A stretch of DNA of 64,000 bases from Antedon mediterranea. Taxonomy: Eukaryota > Echinodermata > Crinoidea > Comatulida > Antedonidae. Below the pieces are notes generated by a model. The model saw nothing but the letters and a program-made list of their open reading frames with translations, had not been told where the DNA came from and ran no database searches. Both the position numbers and the translations under genes were made by a program. Positions 51,201 through 55,019 of this stretch are shown here, in pieces. Numbering within the stretch: position 1 is the first letter of the stretch; each line of letters opens with the position of its first letter. The stretch spans positions 26,450,412 to 26,514,411 of the forward strand of contig NC_092675.1 in the NCBI RefSeq assembly GCF_964355755.1, read 5' to 3'.

Positions 51201-53091
51201 ACTTGTTCCGTTTCAATGAATGGAAGTCATATTTTTAAAGCTCTGTCTACACTATTAAACTTTATGTGACAAAAAATGTGATGTGCTCATATATGGACAT
51301 GATTATGTCATATCACTACCATAATTAAGCATATCACTACCATAATTTTTTAGTCAAACTAGTTTGATAGTGTAGACAAAGCTTTATAGGGTTTTCCATT
51401 TTTTAACAAAACAGAACAAGTGAGAATGTAACTTAATTCTGGAATACTGCTGTGTGGTCATTGATGACCTAGCCCTTGAACTCTGATGTTGAGTTTGACC
51501 ATTGAACAGCATGAATGTCCTCCAATTTGAAAGAACAGTTACCATAAACGTGTAGATGCAGTTGTGAAGTTGTTAAAGATGGTTGAAGAGAGACAAGATA
51601 CTTAATTAACATTTCAACCTCTCATTTATATACTTCCTTTTAATTTATTAAAAGATACCGATATATCTTATTTAGATGCCTTTAGGCGTGTATATTGTAC
51701 ATAAATGATGGGGGTTTGCATTAGTATTGAGTGTACGCATCTGTTTAAAATGCACATTTAGAGTTGATTAAATAATGGCATGCTATGTAATTTAAAGATA
51801 ATGTTTATAATGGATGTGAATGTTGCATGTGAGTTTAGCTTAAGTGTAAAGTACTTGAATATAAAAACTGATGGTTGAATGCTAATATGCTTTATTTAAA
51901 CAGTGTGTATGTATAATACATAATACCTTACATAGTGTGTTATAGTACATAATTGTGTGTCCCCATTATGGAGTCAAAAAACCTCCTAACCTCCTCATCC
52001 AATCTCCCTCCTCATTAGTTTTACCCACCAAATAATTTACAGAAATGTTGGATTCCAATTTGAAGTATAAAGTTCTGTCTACACTATCAAACATTATGTG
52101 ACAAACAAATGTGATGTGCCCATATATGGACACTATAATGTCATCATTACCATATTTGAGCATATCACCACCACCCACATTTGGGCAGGGAGCACATCAT
52201 ACTTTTTTGGCAAACTAGTTTGATAGTGTAGATAGAGCTTAAGGTTTTAATCATTTAGATGGGTGTTCTCTCAACTGTACATGATGATGTGAACATGCTT
52301 GTTCTGTAGAGGAATAAAATTTAGTCTTGTTACACCATAGTTAATTATACTTGATCATAAAGCATCGGAATGTGTGAGAAAATGTTGTGTGTGAGTGTGT
52401 ATTGTCCTATGCTTAATGAATAAATGTAGCAGTATAATGACACTACTAGTAGCATACCATATGCCTCGTGTACCCATGCTTTTAGACTGTAGTGTGTATT
52501 CATAACATGCGATTGCCTTGTGTGTATTGAATGTCCTTTTACTAAACTTGCAATGTCTCATACATATTAAGGTTTTAATTTTGAAGTGGCAAAATGATAA
52601 TTTATGAAAACAACTATCTGGGAGTCGCAGCCACATCGCAATAGATGCACTGGGCAGAAATAAATAGCCGTTGAGATACCTTTATTAATGTTTTTCTGTT
52701 AATATTACATAACTAGTTGTTGCCTACCATTTTATAATGATCAGTAATAATCAGCATAACCACAGTATTCATCAATCAGTAATCAACAAAAAACAAATTT
52801 TAATTATTTAAATGATAAAATAAGCACAAAGAAATGAATTTATTTGCAAATGTATTTGTACTAAATAATGTTTATTTGATTTTCAGCATTGTAATTCAAA
52901 GGAAAGTGACAAACAGAACAGTAATCGTTGACGGTGAAGAAGTCAATCAGTCACAAGATATCCAAACAAATATCGTTGAAGATGGCGAAGAGGTTACTGA
53001 CGCGAAGGAACTACGTGGAGATCTCCAACAAATCGTGGACAACTTCCTTCAGGATGATGTCATTTTGGATGACAACCAGAACGAAGCGTGA
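143..53091 (+). CDS. ANK: Giant ankyrin gene, 5' end outside the window (51 proposed exons)
   Basis: Ankyrins link membrane proteins to the beta-spectrin/actin skeleton. Read in order the exons give 14 ankyrin repeats, a linker, ZU5-ZU5-UPA, a death domain, a 3,371-codon exon, a 1,094-codon exon and a basic C-terminal tail. Exon lengths sum to 19,149 nt, a multiple of three, and every junction keeps frame. By comparison with vertebrate ankyrins, which have 24 repeats, about ten repeats and the start codon lie to the left. The full product could approach 6,700 residues (inference), larger than vertebrate giant ankyrin-G. Family identity is very secure. Joining every small exon into one transcript is not proved; many are probably alternatively spliced. 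Introns of 300-900 bp not listed separately hold only AT-rich sequence with no feature I can name. Confidence 0.95.
242..1467 (+). other. Intron, 1.2 kb
   Basis: Very AT-rich intron with GT at 242 and AG at 1466-1467. Short antisense open frames here lack domain character and I read them as chance. Nothing else recognised. Confidence 0.75.
1468..1566 (+). CDS. ANK: Ankyrin exon 2: ANK repeat ~12
   Basis: A 99-nt phase 0-0 exon, [14 protein letters not shown] followed by the LLLKYGAS loop. Canonical acceptor (cgtag) and donor (gtgagt). The 541-bp intron after it holds nothing recognisable. Confidence 0.95.
2108..2206 (+). CDS. ANK: Ankyrin exon 3: ANK repeat ~13
   Basis: A 99-nt phase 0-0 exon, [14 protein letters not shown]. 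The second half ([14 protein letters not shown]) keeps the repeat fold. Donor gtaagt. Confidence 0.95.
2546..2842 (+). CDS. ANK: Ankyrin exon 4: ANK repeats ~14-16
   Basis: A 297-nt exon coding three fused repeats: [28 protein letters not shown] and [13 protein letters not shown]. The third has TALH in place of TPLH. The size, three times 99, shows two introns absent relative to the one-repeat-one-exon pattern. Confidence 0.95.
3327..3425 (+). CDS. ANK: Ankyrin exon 5: ANK repeat ~17
   Basis: A 99-nt phase 0-0 exon, [14 protein letters not shown], with acceptor ttacag and donor gtaagt. Confidence 0.95.
3962..4060 (+). CDS. ANK: Ankyrin exon 6: ANK repeat ~18
   Basis: A 99-nt phase 0-0 exon, [14 protein letters not shown], ending in a serine-containing loop. 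The following 616-bp intron is AT-rich without features. Confidence 0.95.
4677..4874 (+). CDS. ANK: Ankyrin exon 7: ANK repeats ~19-20
   Basis: A 198-nt exon with two repeats, [14 protein letters not shown] and [14 protein letters not shown]. Both match the corresponding vertebrate repeats closely. Confidence 0.95.
5221..5418 (+). CDS. ANK: Ankyrin exon 8: ANK repeats ~21-22
   Basis: A 198-nt exon with repeats [14 protein letters not shown] and [14 protein letters not shown]. The second is among the best conserved repeats of the family. Confidence 0.95.
5521..5619 (+). CDS. ANK: Ankyrin exon 9: ANK repeat ~23
   Basis: A 99-nt exon, [14 protein letters not shown] then [10 protein letters not shown], matching repeat 23 of vertebrate ankyrins. 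Confidence 0.95.
5829..5936 (+). CDS. ANK: Ankyrin exon 10: last ANK repeat (~24) and threonine-rich cap
   Basis: A 108-nt exon. [16 protein letters not shown] is the terminal repeat, and its helix is followed by the Thr-rich [15 protein letters not shown] stretch that also ends the repeat domain in vertebrate ankyrins. Confidence 0.93.
6045..6120 (+). CDS. ANK: Ankyrin exon 11: start of linker to ZU5
   Basis: A 76-nt exon, phase 0-1, reading [20 protein letters not shown] and then an acidic run. It corresponds to the vertebrate linker after repeat 24. Confidence 0.9.
6926..6937 (+). CDS. ANK: Candidate 12-nt microexon
   Basis: Twelve bases flanked by tttag and gtatgt, phase 1-1. Inclusion adds four residues (E-E-S plus a residue completed across the junction) to an already acidic linker, and skipping keeps frame. 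Supported only by splice motifs and phase, so it may be chance. Confidence 0.45.
7991..8103. mobile_element. Possible MITE with imperfect ~25-bp terminal inverted repeats
   Basis: The left end contains aagttttgttttgggatgg and the right end, reverse-complemented, contains aagtttttgtttccggatgg. A 113-bp element with such ends and no coding capacity fits a small non-autonomous DNA transposon. Family unknown. Confidence 0.4.
9119..9243 (+). CDS. ANK: Ankyrin exon 13: linker before ZU5
   Basis: A 125-nt exon, phase 1-0. It contains [15 protein letters not shown] and EQDWLGMDP, equivalent to the vertebrate linker segment with LRPEDLKELGDDS. Confidence 0.92.
9561..9859 (+). CDS. ANK: Ankyrin exon 14: serine-rich linker before ZU5
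   Basis: A 299-nt exon, phase 0-2. It begins [14 protein letters not shown] and is rich in Ser, Thr and Pro. It ends HSSMQSG, joining to the [12 protein letters not shown] that opens ZU5. The donor is gtaatt at 9860; reading on instead gives an in-frame TAA just after it. Confidence 0.9.
10944..10972. repeat. Perfect 13-bp inverted repeat, 3-nt loop
   Basis: Arms atgagtccaaatg and catttggactcat around aaa. Would form a strong hairpin in RNA or DNA. Role unknown. Confidence 0.85.
11146..11182. repeat. GC-rich hairpin
   Basis: Arms ctagatggtacgc and gcgtgccatctag (one mismatch) flank gagcgaagcga. GC content is far above the surrounding intron; it may be one end of a transposon. Confidence 0.75.
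11441..11665 (+). CDS. ANK: Ankyrin exon 15: first ZU5 domain, N-terminal part
   Basis: A 225-nt exon, phase 2-2. It opens with [12 protein letters not shown]; the Asp-Ala-Arg within it corresponds to residues implicated in beta-spectrin binding of vertebrate ankyrin. [14 protein letters not shown] and [12 protein letters not shown] are near-invariant family signatures. Confidence 0.96.
12041..12142 (+). CDS. ANK: Ankyrin exon 16: first ZU5 domain, middle loop
   Basis: A 102-nt exon, phase 2-2. It contains [20 protein letters not shown] and ends KFLG, matching the vertebrate segment [15 protein letters not shown]. Symmetric, so it could be skipped without frame loss, and it resembles the end of the exon before it (intragenic duplication). 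Confidence 0.93.
12143..13416 (+). other. Intron, 1.3 kb, with a direct duplication
   Basis: Holds two diverged copies of a ~240-bp segment (12291-12530, 12531-12770). The rest is AT-rich with no signal. Confidence 0.75.
12291..12770. repeat. Tandem direct duplication, two ~240-bp copies
   Basis: Both copies contain aaatggcaataaaa, then accattctcaaaataatga, then a gatagatcacattta segment, and end near caccaaatggttaattttgt. The second copy carries a perfect 12-bp hairpin (12706-12733) where the first has unrelated sequence. Confidence 0.85.
13417..13574 (+). CDS. ANK: Ankyrin exon 17: first ZU5 domain, C-terminal part
   Basis: A 158-nt exon, phase 2-1. [20 protein letters not shown] and [12 protein letters not shown] match the end of ZU5-N. 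Confidence 0.95.
13640..13712 (+). mobile_element. Dispersed repeat, probable retrotransposon 3' tail
   Basis: Shares caaggcgaacatgaaattt plus a (GATAA)n-aatcttta stretch with the reverse complement of 48600-48667. A shared body ending in a simple repeat is typical of truncated non-LTR elements. Confidence 0.55.
13836..14035 (+). CDS. ANK: Ankyrin exon 18: ZU5 junction and start of second ZU5
   Basis: A 200-nt exon, phase 1-0. It contains [20 protein letters not shown], then [18 protein letters not shown] and [12 protein letters not shown]. The intron before it (13575-13835) holds a retroelement-like tail. Confidence 0.95.
14256..14460 (+). CDS. ANK: Ankyrin exon 19: second ZU5 domain
   Basis: A 205-nt exon, phase 0-1. 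[18 protein letters not shown] and [12 protein letters not shown] are hallmark sequences of ankyrin ZU5-C. Confidence 0.96.
14510..14635. mobile_element. MITE family A, copy 1
   Basis: Ends agctctgtctacactatcaa and (reverse complement of right end) aagctctgtctac. Lies in the intron just after exon 19. Same family as 51238-51384 and 52070-52240. Central part has tccatatatggac. Confidence 0.8.
14843..14942 (+). CDS. ANK: Ankyrin exon 20: end of second ZU5
   Basis: A 100-nt exon, phase 1-2. [18 protein letters not shown] and [10 protein letters not shown] match the ZU5-C/UPA border. Confidence 0.95.
15138..15369 (+). CDS. ANK: Ankyrin exon 21: UPA domain, first part
   Basis: A 232-nt exon, phase 2-0. 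[11 protein letters not shown] opens the UPA domain; [19 protein letters not shown] and [11 protein letters not shown] follow. UPA packs against the two ZU5 domains to form the spectrin-binding supramodule. Confidence 0.96.
15662..15913 (+). CDS. ANK: Ankyrin exon 22: UPA domain, second part
   Basis: A 252-nt exon, phase 0-0. [34 protein letters not shown] and [12 protein letters not shown] match the end of UPA. Confidence 0.96.
15914..16810 (+). other. Intron, 0.9 kb, carrying a MITE
   Basis: An 83-codon open frame at 16236-16487 has no domain and noncoding composition, so it is not called. A MITE with 13-bp inverted ends sits at 16487-16635. Confidence 0.7.
16487..16635. mobile_element. 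MITE with perfect 13-bp terminal inverted repeats
   Basis: Left end gcttttgctttgc, right end gcaaagcaaaagc; 149 bp, no coding capacity. Target duplication not resolved. Confidence 0.65.
16811..16858 (+). CDS. ANK: Ankyrin exon 23: acidic segment after UPA
   Basis: A 48-nt phase 0-0 exon, [16 protein letters not shown]. It matches the KESESD-plus-acidic stretch immediately after UPA in vertebrate ankyrins. Confidence 0.85.
16859..17893 (+). other. Intron, 1.0 kb
   Basis: AT-rich. Nothing recognised except short chance open frames. Confidence 0.7.
17894..17917 (+). CDS. ANK: Ankyrin exon 24: candidate 24-nt exon
   Basis: Flanked by cacag and gtaacc, phase 0-0, coding EYRMEKGE. Charged like its neighbours and skippable. 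Confidence 0.6.
18485..18502 (+). CDS. ANK: Ankyrin exon 25: candidate 18-nt exon
   Basis: Flanked by ttacag and gtaact, phase 0-0, coding RELFEE. Rests only on splice motifs, phase and composition. The following 851-bp intron shows nothing else. Confidence 0.5.
19354..19380 (+). CDS. ANK: Ankyrin exon 26: candidate 27-nt exon
   Basis: Flanked by a pyrimidine-rich tract ending aacag and by gtacga, phase 0-0, coding KERLGVLSQ. Confidence 0.55.
19500..19733 (+). mobile_element. Possible 3' end of a non-LTR retrotransposon
   Basis: Sequence ending gaggatgaataaagaat followed by tandem ttgaat units is typical of LINE 3' tails. No open frame remains. Left border uncertain. Confidence 0.35.
19845..19898 (+). 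CDS. ANK: Ankyrin exon 27: 54-nt exon
   Basis: Phase 0-0, coding [18 protein letters not shown], with acceptor aacag and donor gtaaaa. Function unknown; lies in the spacer before the death domain. Confidence 0.7.
19899..21239 (+). other. Intron, 1.3 kb, carrying a TA-flanked element
   Basis: AT-rich with the element at 20609-20757. No coding signal. Confidence 0.7.
20609..20757. mobile_element. MITE family B, copy 1, TA target duplication
   Basis: Begins cagtataacctc and ends, reverse-complemented, cagtaaaagctctattaag. Flanked by TA on both sides, as for Tc1/mariner/pogo-type elements. Related to 44523-44684. Confidence 0.65.
21240..21318 (+). CDS. ANK: Ankyrin exon 28: segment just before the death domain
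   Basis: A 79-nt exon, phase 0-1, coding [20 protein letters not shown] and then LQDPVM. It changes phase, so it is constitutive whenever the death domain exon is used. Confidence 0.8.
21541..21744 (+). CDS. ANK: Ankyrin exon 29: death domain, first part
   Basis: A 204-nt exon, phase 1-1. [20 protein letters not shown], then [10 protein letters not shown] and [13 protein letters not shown] correspond to death-domain helices 1-5 of ankyrins (vertebrate ADHLGLSWTELAREL and LLKKW regions). This fold is used for protein contacts, not necessarily for cell death. Confidence 0.93.
21770..21945. mobile_element. Degenerate fragment of a family-B-like element
   Basis: Contains ttgtcccctaaatag and aaataaggggttctactt, motifs shared with other fragments near 14640-14760 and 23645-23812. 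Borders not resolved. Confidence 0.35.
22224..22367 (+). CDS. ANK: Ankyrin exon 30: death domain end and acidic tail
   Basis: A 144-nt exon, phase 1-1. [20 protein letters not shown] completes the last death-domain helix, followed by an acidic region [17 protein letters not shown]. Confidence 0.92.
22642..22688 (+). CDS. ANK: Ankyrin exon 31: short exon after the death domain
   Basis: A 47-nt exon, phase 1-0, coding [15 protein letters not shown] after a Ser completed across the junction. It returns the frame to phase 0 for all later exons up to 41445. Confidence 0.75.
22689..24712 (+). other. Intron, 2.0 kb
   Basis: AT-rich. A degenerate repeat with ccctattaaggggacatttt lies near 23645-23812. 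No exon recognised, though tiny cassette exons could be missed. Confidence 0.7.
24713..24760 (+). CDS. ANK: Ankyrin exon 32: 48-nt exon
   Basis: Phase 0-0, coding [16 protein letters not shown]. Acceptor aacag, donor gtattt. Confidence 0.75.
24985..25044 (+). CDS. ANK: Ankyrin exon 33: 60-nt exon
   Basis: Phase 0-0, coding [20 protein letters not shown]. Acceptor tttag. A 10-bp hairpin (cagggaagag/ctcttccctg, 25122-25162) lies in the next intron. Confidence 0.8.
25409..25465 (+). CDS. ANK: Ankyrin exon 34: 57-nt exon
   Basis: Phase 0-0, coding [19 protein letters not shown]. Donor gtaagt. Confidence 0.8.
25730..25777 (+). CDS. ANK: Ankyrin exon 35: 48-nt exon
   Basis: Phase 0-0, coding [16 protein letters not shown]. 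The acceptor is preceded by a T-rich tract, then an A run ending AG. Confidence 0.75.
25911..26003 (+). CDS. ANK: Ankyrin exon 36: 93-nt exon
   Basis: Phase 0-0, coding [20 protein letters not shown] and more acidic sequence. Likely charged helix. Confidence 0.85.
26133..26201 (+). CDS. ANK: Ankyrin exon 37: 69-nt exon
   Basis: Phase 0-0, coding [20 protein letters not shown] then FAK. Contains a short polyglutamine run. Confidence 0.85.
26340..36452 (+). CDS. ANK: Ankyrin giant exon A (10,113 nt, 3,371 codons)
   Basis: An uninterrupted reading frame in phase 0-0. The acceptor is tatggacag at 26331-26339 and the chosen donor is gtaatt at 36453; without splicing the frame stops at 36470. Three parts: ~828 unique acidic, Ser-rich codons; a 1,623-codon tandem array (28824-33692); and ~920 codons with weaker repeats. 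No globular domain is recognised. Giant exons of vertebrate ANK2 and ANK3 are about 2,100 and 2,600 codons, so this is larger. It lies downstream of the death domain, whereas vertebrate giant exons lie upstream. Expected to be extended or disordered and to act as a spacer or scaffold (inference). I saw no canonical SxIP end-binding motif by eye. Confidence 0.95.
27003..27150 (+). repeat. Duplicated block in giant exon, copy 1
   Basis: Runs from SPLMQNR through [11 protein letters not shown] to [12 protein letters not shown]. Same order and spacing as the block at 27555-27690. Confidence 0.85.
27555..27690 (+). repeat. Duplicated block in giant exon, copy 2
   Basis: Runs from SPLMNLR through [12 protein letters not shown] to [12 protein letters not shown]. 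The conserved SSPEED is a plausible acidic-directed kinase site (inference). Confidence 0.85.
28824..33692 (+). repeat. Coding tandem array: ~41 copies of a 39-40-residue repeat
   Basis: The consensus unit runs [20 protein letters not shown] then [20 protein letters not shown]. The period is 120 nt, or 117 nt where one Q/E is missing near the end. Degenerate copies flank the array on both sides (from about 28750 and to about 33810). The unit alternates an acidic half with a Val-rich half of alternating hydrophobic residues. No known family recognised. Confidence 0.97.
33870..34690 (+). repeat. Degenerate coding repeat with YPESDEV-like motif, ~8 copies
   Basis: [63 protein letters not shown] and HCPEADEVD recur roughly every 30-60 codons just after the main array. 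Confidence 0.75.
35767..36075 (+). repeat. Coding repeat with QESHTSE motif
   Basis: A short motif (QESHTSE, QDSHTSE, KESQTSE, QESHSSE) recurs about ten times, partly as a 20-codon unit alternating SEIQLIQ and SEHTQ. Confidence 0.85.
36453..36994 (+). other. Intron between giant exon A and exon 39
   Basis: AT-rich, 542 bp, no feature seen. The next intron (37019-37351) is the same. Confidence 0.7.
36995..37018 (+). CDS. ANK: Ankyrin exon 39: candidate 24-nt exon
   Basis: Phase 0-0, coding RLIEEIFN, between tttgcag and gtaaga. Strong splice sites for so small an exon. Confidence 0.65.
37352..37390 (+). CDS. ANK: Ankyrin exon 40: 39-nt exon
   Basis: Phase 0-0, coding [13 protein letters not shown], between tttag and gtgtga. 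Confidence 0.75.
37645..40926 (+). CDS. ANK: Ankyrin giant exon B (3,282 nt, 1,094 codons)
   Basis: Open frame in phase 0-0, starting [17 protein letters not shown] after ttcag and ending at donor gtattt (40927); unspliced it stops at 40950. Acidic and rich in Glu, Asp, Ser and Thr, with TP dipeptides (RPRTPE, DPETPE, DTPET). It contains a six-copy 37-residue repeat (39280-39945), then a Thr-rich stretch, then a strongly basic Ser-rich end (40636-40926). An in-frame gtaaga at 40054 could act as an earlier donor. No known domain. Confidence 0.95.
39280..39945 (+). repeat. Coding tandem repeat: six copies of 37 residues
   Basis: Unit of 111 nt: [20 protein letters not shown] then [16 protein letters not shown]. 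Copies 1-3 and 4-6 form two subfamilies ([17 protein letters not shown] versus [17 protein letters not shown]). The last copy is degenerate at its end. Unrelated to the 40-residue array. Confidence 0.95.
40927..41373 (+). other. Intron after giant exon B
   Basis: AT-rich, 447 bp, no feature seen. Confidence 0.7.
41374..41445 (+). CDS. ANK: Ankyrin exon 42: 72-nt exon
   Basis: Phase 0-0, coding [20 protein letters not shown] and then YVGE. Acceptor caacag, donor gtatat. Confidence 0.75.
41446..43524 (+). other. Intron, 2.1 kb
   Basis: Very AT-rich with long T runs. A weak alternative terminal exon at 42760 was considered and rejected. Otherwise nothing. Confidence 0.7.
43525..43645 (+). CDS. 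ANK: Ankyrin exon 43: 121-nt exon
   Basis: Phase 0-1, coding [20 protein letters not shown] then [20 protein letters not shown]. It moves the frame to phase 1, which all following internal exons keep. Confidence 0.85.
44020..44223 (+). CDS. ANK: Ankyrin exon 44: 204-nt exon
   Basis: Phase 1-1. Acidic, with the segment [20 protein letters not shown] that could form an amphipathic helix. Donor gttagt. Confidence 0.87.
44523..44684. mobile_element. MITE family B, copy 2, TA target duplication
   Basis: Begins cagtataacctctattaa and ends, reverse-complemented, cagtagaatccc. TA flanks both ends. Same left end as 20609-20757. Confidence 0.7.
44775..44897 (+). CDS. ANK: Ankyrin exon 45: 123-nt exon
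   Basis: Phase 1-1, coding [20 protein letters not shown] then [13 protein letters not shown]. The donor gtttga is weak, which may favour alternative use. Confidence 0.75.
45525..45632 (+). CDS. ANK: Ankyrin exon 46: probable 108-nt cassette exon
   Basis: Lies in what would otherwise be a 2.4-kb intron. Phase 1-1, coding [20 protein letters not shown] then [16 protein letters not shown]. Acidic like its neighbours, with a GAA codon at the acceptor as in exons 44, 48 and 49, and donor gtgaca. The acceptor ctaaaag has a poor pyrimidine tract. Confidence 0.6.
45633..47310 (+). other. Intron, 1.7 kb, with a CpG-rich patch
   Basis: Mostly AT-rich, but 46460-46625 and 46720-46795 are GC- and CpG-rich and differ sharply from the surroundings. 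A near-perfect 24-bp palindrome lies in the preceding intron at 45277-45300. Confidence 0.7.
46441..46625 (+). promoter_or_regulatory. Possible internal promoter or CpG-rich element
   Basis: A TATA-like tataaatagg at 46441 is followed by a dense CpG cluster (acgcgc, gacgcg, cgaacgacggcg, ctcgcg) in otherwise AT-rich intron. Vertebrate ANK1 uses an internal promoter to make a short C-terminal form, so such a promoter is conceivable. It could equally be a transposon fragment. Confidence 0.25.
47311..47415 (+). CDS. ANK: Ankyrin exon 47: 105-nt exon
   Basis: Phase 1-1, coding [20 protein letters not shown] then [15 protein letters not shown]. Proline-rich. Confidence 0.85.
47679..47738 (+). CDS. 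ANK: Ankyrin exon 48: 60-nt exon
   Basis: Phase 1-1, coding [20 protein letters not shown]. Donor gtatat. Confidence 0.8.
47739..48870 (+). other. Intron, 1.1 kb
   Basis: AT-rich. Contains the inverted copy of the retroelement-like tail at 48600-48667. Confidence 0.7.
48600..48667 (-). mobile_element. Dispersed repeat, second copy, opposite orientation
   Basis: Reverse complement shares (GATAA)n-aatcttta and caaggcgaacatgaaat with 13640-13712. Confidence 0.55.
48871..48963 (+). CDS. ANK: Ankyrin exon 49: 93-nt exon
   Basis: Phase 1-1, coding [20 protein letters not shown] then [11 protein letters not shown]. Donor gtaagt. Confidence 0.85.
49563..49761 (+). CDS. ANK: Ankyrin exon 50: conserved C-terminal tail, first part
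   Basis: A 199-nt exon, phase 1-2. [20 protein letters not shown] then [17 protein letters not shown] parallels the vertebrate ankyrin C-terminal motif with a DEQGN turn followed by VTKKIIRKVVRQ. In vertebrate ankyrins this region modulates binding and is used by obscurin in muscle forms. Confidence 0.93.
51238..51384. mobile_element. MITE family A, copy 2
   Basis: Left end aagctctgtctacactatta, right end reverse-complemented aagctttgtctacactatca. Flanked by TA on both sides. Confidence 0.8.
52070..52240. mobile_element. MITE family A, copy 3
   Basis: Left end aagttctgtctacactatca, right end reverse-complemented aagctctatctacactatca. Internal cccatatatggaca is shared with copy 1 in slightly changed form. 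Confidence 0.8.
52887..53091 (+). CDS. ANK: Ankyrin exon 51: last coding exon and stop
   Basis: Starts in phase 2, codes [20 protein letters not shown], and ends [12 protein letters not shown] with stop TGA at 53089-53091. The second QRKVTNRTV-type segment echoes the RRVVRKVTQ of exon 50. Confidence 0.94.
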
Positions 53092-54690
53092 TTTTTATTA
53101 ATATTAAATTTTAAAAATATGTTTGTTAAAAAGATTTTAAAATAAAGTGTTGTAAATTTATGTGAAATGTTGATTATGATTGAGTGTGTGAATACGATTC
53201 ATGGTAGTTAATGAAGGCTTGTTCTCACTGATAATAATAACCGTATTCGTGTTGCGTGTCGTTGATATTGCACGTCTCACTGCGTTGATATCTGTCCATT
53301 TTCTTATCGTAGACCTAGCACGTAAGTTTAGTCCATAGTGTTGTTGGTGTGTATATCATTCGATAAAAAAAAAGAATTTAAACAGTTAATTGAAAATACT
53401 ATTGTAGTCCAACTTGCCATAGATTATTATTGCTAGAAAAAAAGCCATTGTTTTTTCATATTAGAAAATTATATAGTATTTACACTAATTATACTGTACC
53501 TTGAGTATTGCAAAGTTACTTATACATTTGTTTCAGGACTATTTTCACTTGTAAAACAAACAAAAAAAAACAAAATCTAGAGTAATATAACAACCATTTA
53601 AATTTCTTTCACATTGATTGATTATTACTTTTCTGTGTGCTCCTAAATTAGGCTCTCTAATTTGTAAAATTAATTATGATAAATTTAATGGATAATTTTT
53701 GGAGGTTTATTACGATTTTTGTGGTTTTGCATGATAAATTATGTCTTTTTTTTTTGTACTTGACCTTGTAACCCCAGTGACCTTCTATGAACCAATAAAA
53801 TTGTTTATTCAGACTGATGGTATACAGAAAACAAAATCATGATTCATCAGTTTCTACTTAAATGTAAAATAGTTTGCAAATATATTCCTTGATGTTTCAA
53901 ATATTAAATCCTTGGATGTTAAATCAATCCTGCTAATAGAGAGTAGAATCAATTATAATATACTGTAAACTGCAGTTCATCGAGGAATACATTTAAAATA
54001 GATGGTACTTAATAATCTATATCATGTGATCTAATGTTAGAGGTGATTTAATTAATCTATCATTCATAAATTTAATTGTAATAAATCAATTTTTTCTGTC
54101 CTTTTAAGGAGCATATTTTTATGGCATATTCCTGAACATTTCACTTAGATTGTTTAGCATTTCACATCATGGTTTTAATATTAGTACTTGAAAATAGTTG
54201 ATTTTTATGTTATTTCATTCATCTGATAAGATTATGTAATTTTCCTTGCATCATGTTTTTCATATTTAACTATAGGGTTAAGTAATGTATGATTAAAATT
54301 GATTATTCGTGGTGATTTTGATTCCGCAAATTGTAGTGCAATTGGGTATAAAATCAAGTGTAGGTATTTTTAATGTACAAATTCAGTGATATTGTTTTAT
54401 GTGCCAAAGATATTCCTGTCCCAATGTGGTGTTTTTGAGTCTTCAGTGCATGTTATCATGTAAGTGTTATACTCATGTACAACGTTGAGGGCGTGCGTCC
54501 AGGTGGCTGGTTTGAATATTGCTGTTACCTAGGAAACACATTACAATATTTGGTGAATAATGAATTAATAAAAGCTGTGAATTGTGCATCATATTTGTGT
54601 AGAATAAATTTTTAAGTCGATAACACAATATACATACATTATAGCAACATATGAGCACATTTTGTTTGTAATATCGTTACCCTCATATCA
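53092..54690 (+). other. Ankyrin 3' UTR and downstream AT-rich sequence
   Basis: No coding signal or repeat recognised. Extent of the 3' UTR cannot be fixed from sequence alone. Confidence 0.6.
53141..53146 (+). terminator. Candidate ankyrin poly(A) signal, proximal
   Basis: AATAAA about 50 bases after the stop codon. A further AATAAA lies at 53794-53799 and others beyond, so longer 3' UTRs are possible. Confidence 0.5.
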
Positions 54691-54695
54691 AAAGT

Positions 54696-54950
54696 GCCTA
54701 AGTCATTTTTTGTAGTTTTGAGAAAAAGACTAAAAACCTCGATTTTTTTTAAATTCTTTAAAACCAAATAGTTATTCATTATTTGTTCTATAAATATATA
54801 TCAATAGAAGCTAAATGTAATATAGGTAAGAAGACACAATATAATTATTGCGCAACGTAATAAAATGACTTAGGCAAAAATATTTGGATATAGTGTGACT
54901 TAGGCAGTTTTACAAATGAAAATTGCCTAAGTCACACAGCTGACTTAGGC
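54696..54950. repeat. Cluster of five TGACTTAGGC decamers in both orientations
   Basis: Direct copies at 54866, 54897 and 54941; inverted copies at 54696 and 54925. Two form a perfect 14-bp hairpin (gtgtgacttaggca at 54893-54906 and its complement at 54924-54937). Confidence 0.85.
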
Positions 54951-55019
54951 AGAAACACAAAAAACGATCTGAGCATGTGCAAATGTATATAAAAGAGCTC
55001 AGATAATGTACAGAGGGCA

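Larger units (their letters stand above)
49762..52886 (+). other. Intron, 3.1 kb, with two MITE copies
   Basis: AT-rich last intron. Holds family A elements at 51238-51384 and 52070-52240. No further exon recognised. Confidence 0.75.
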
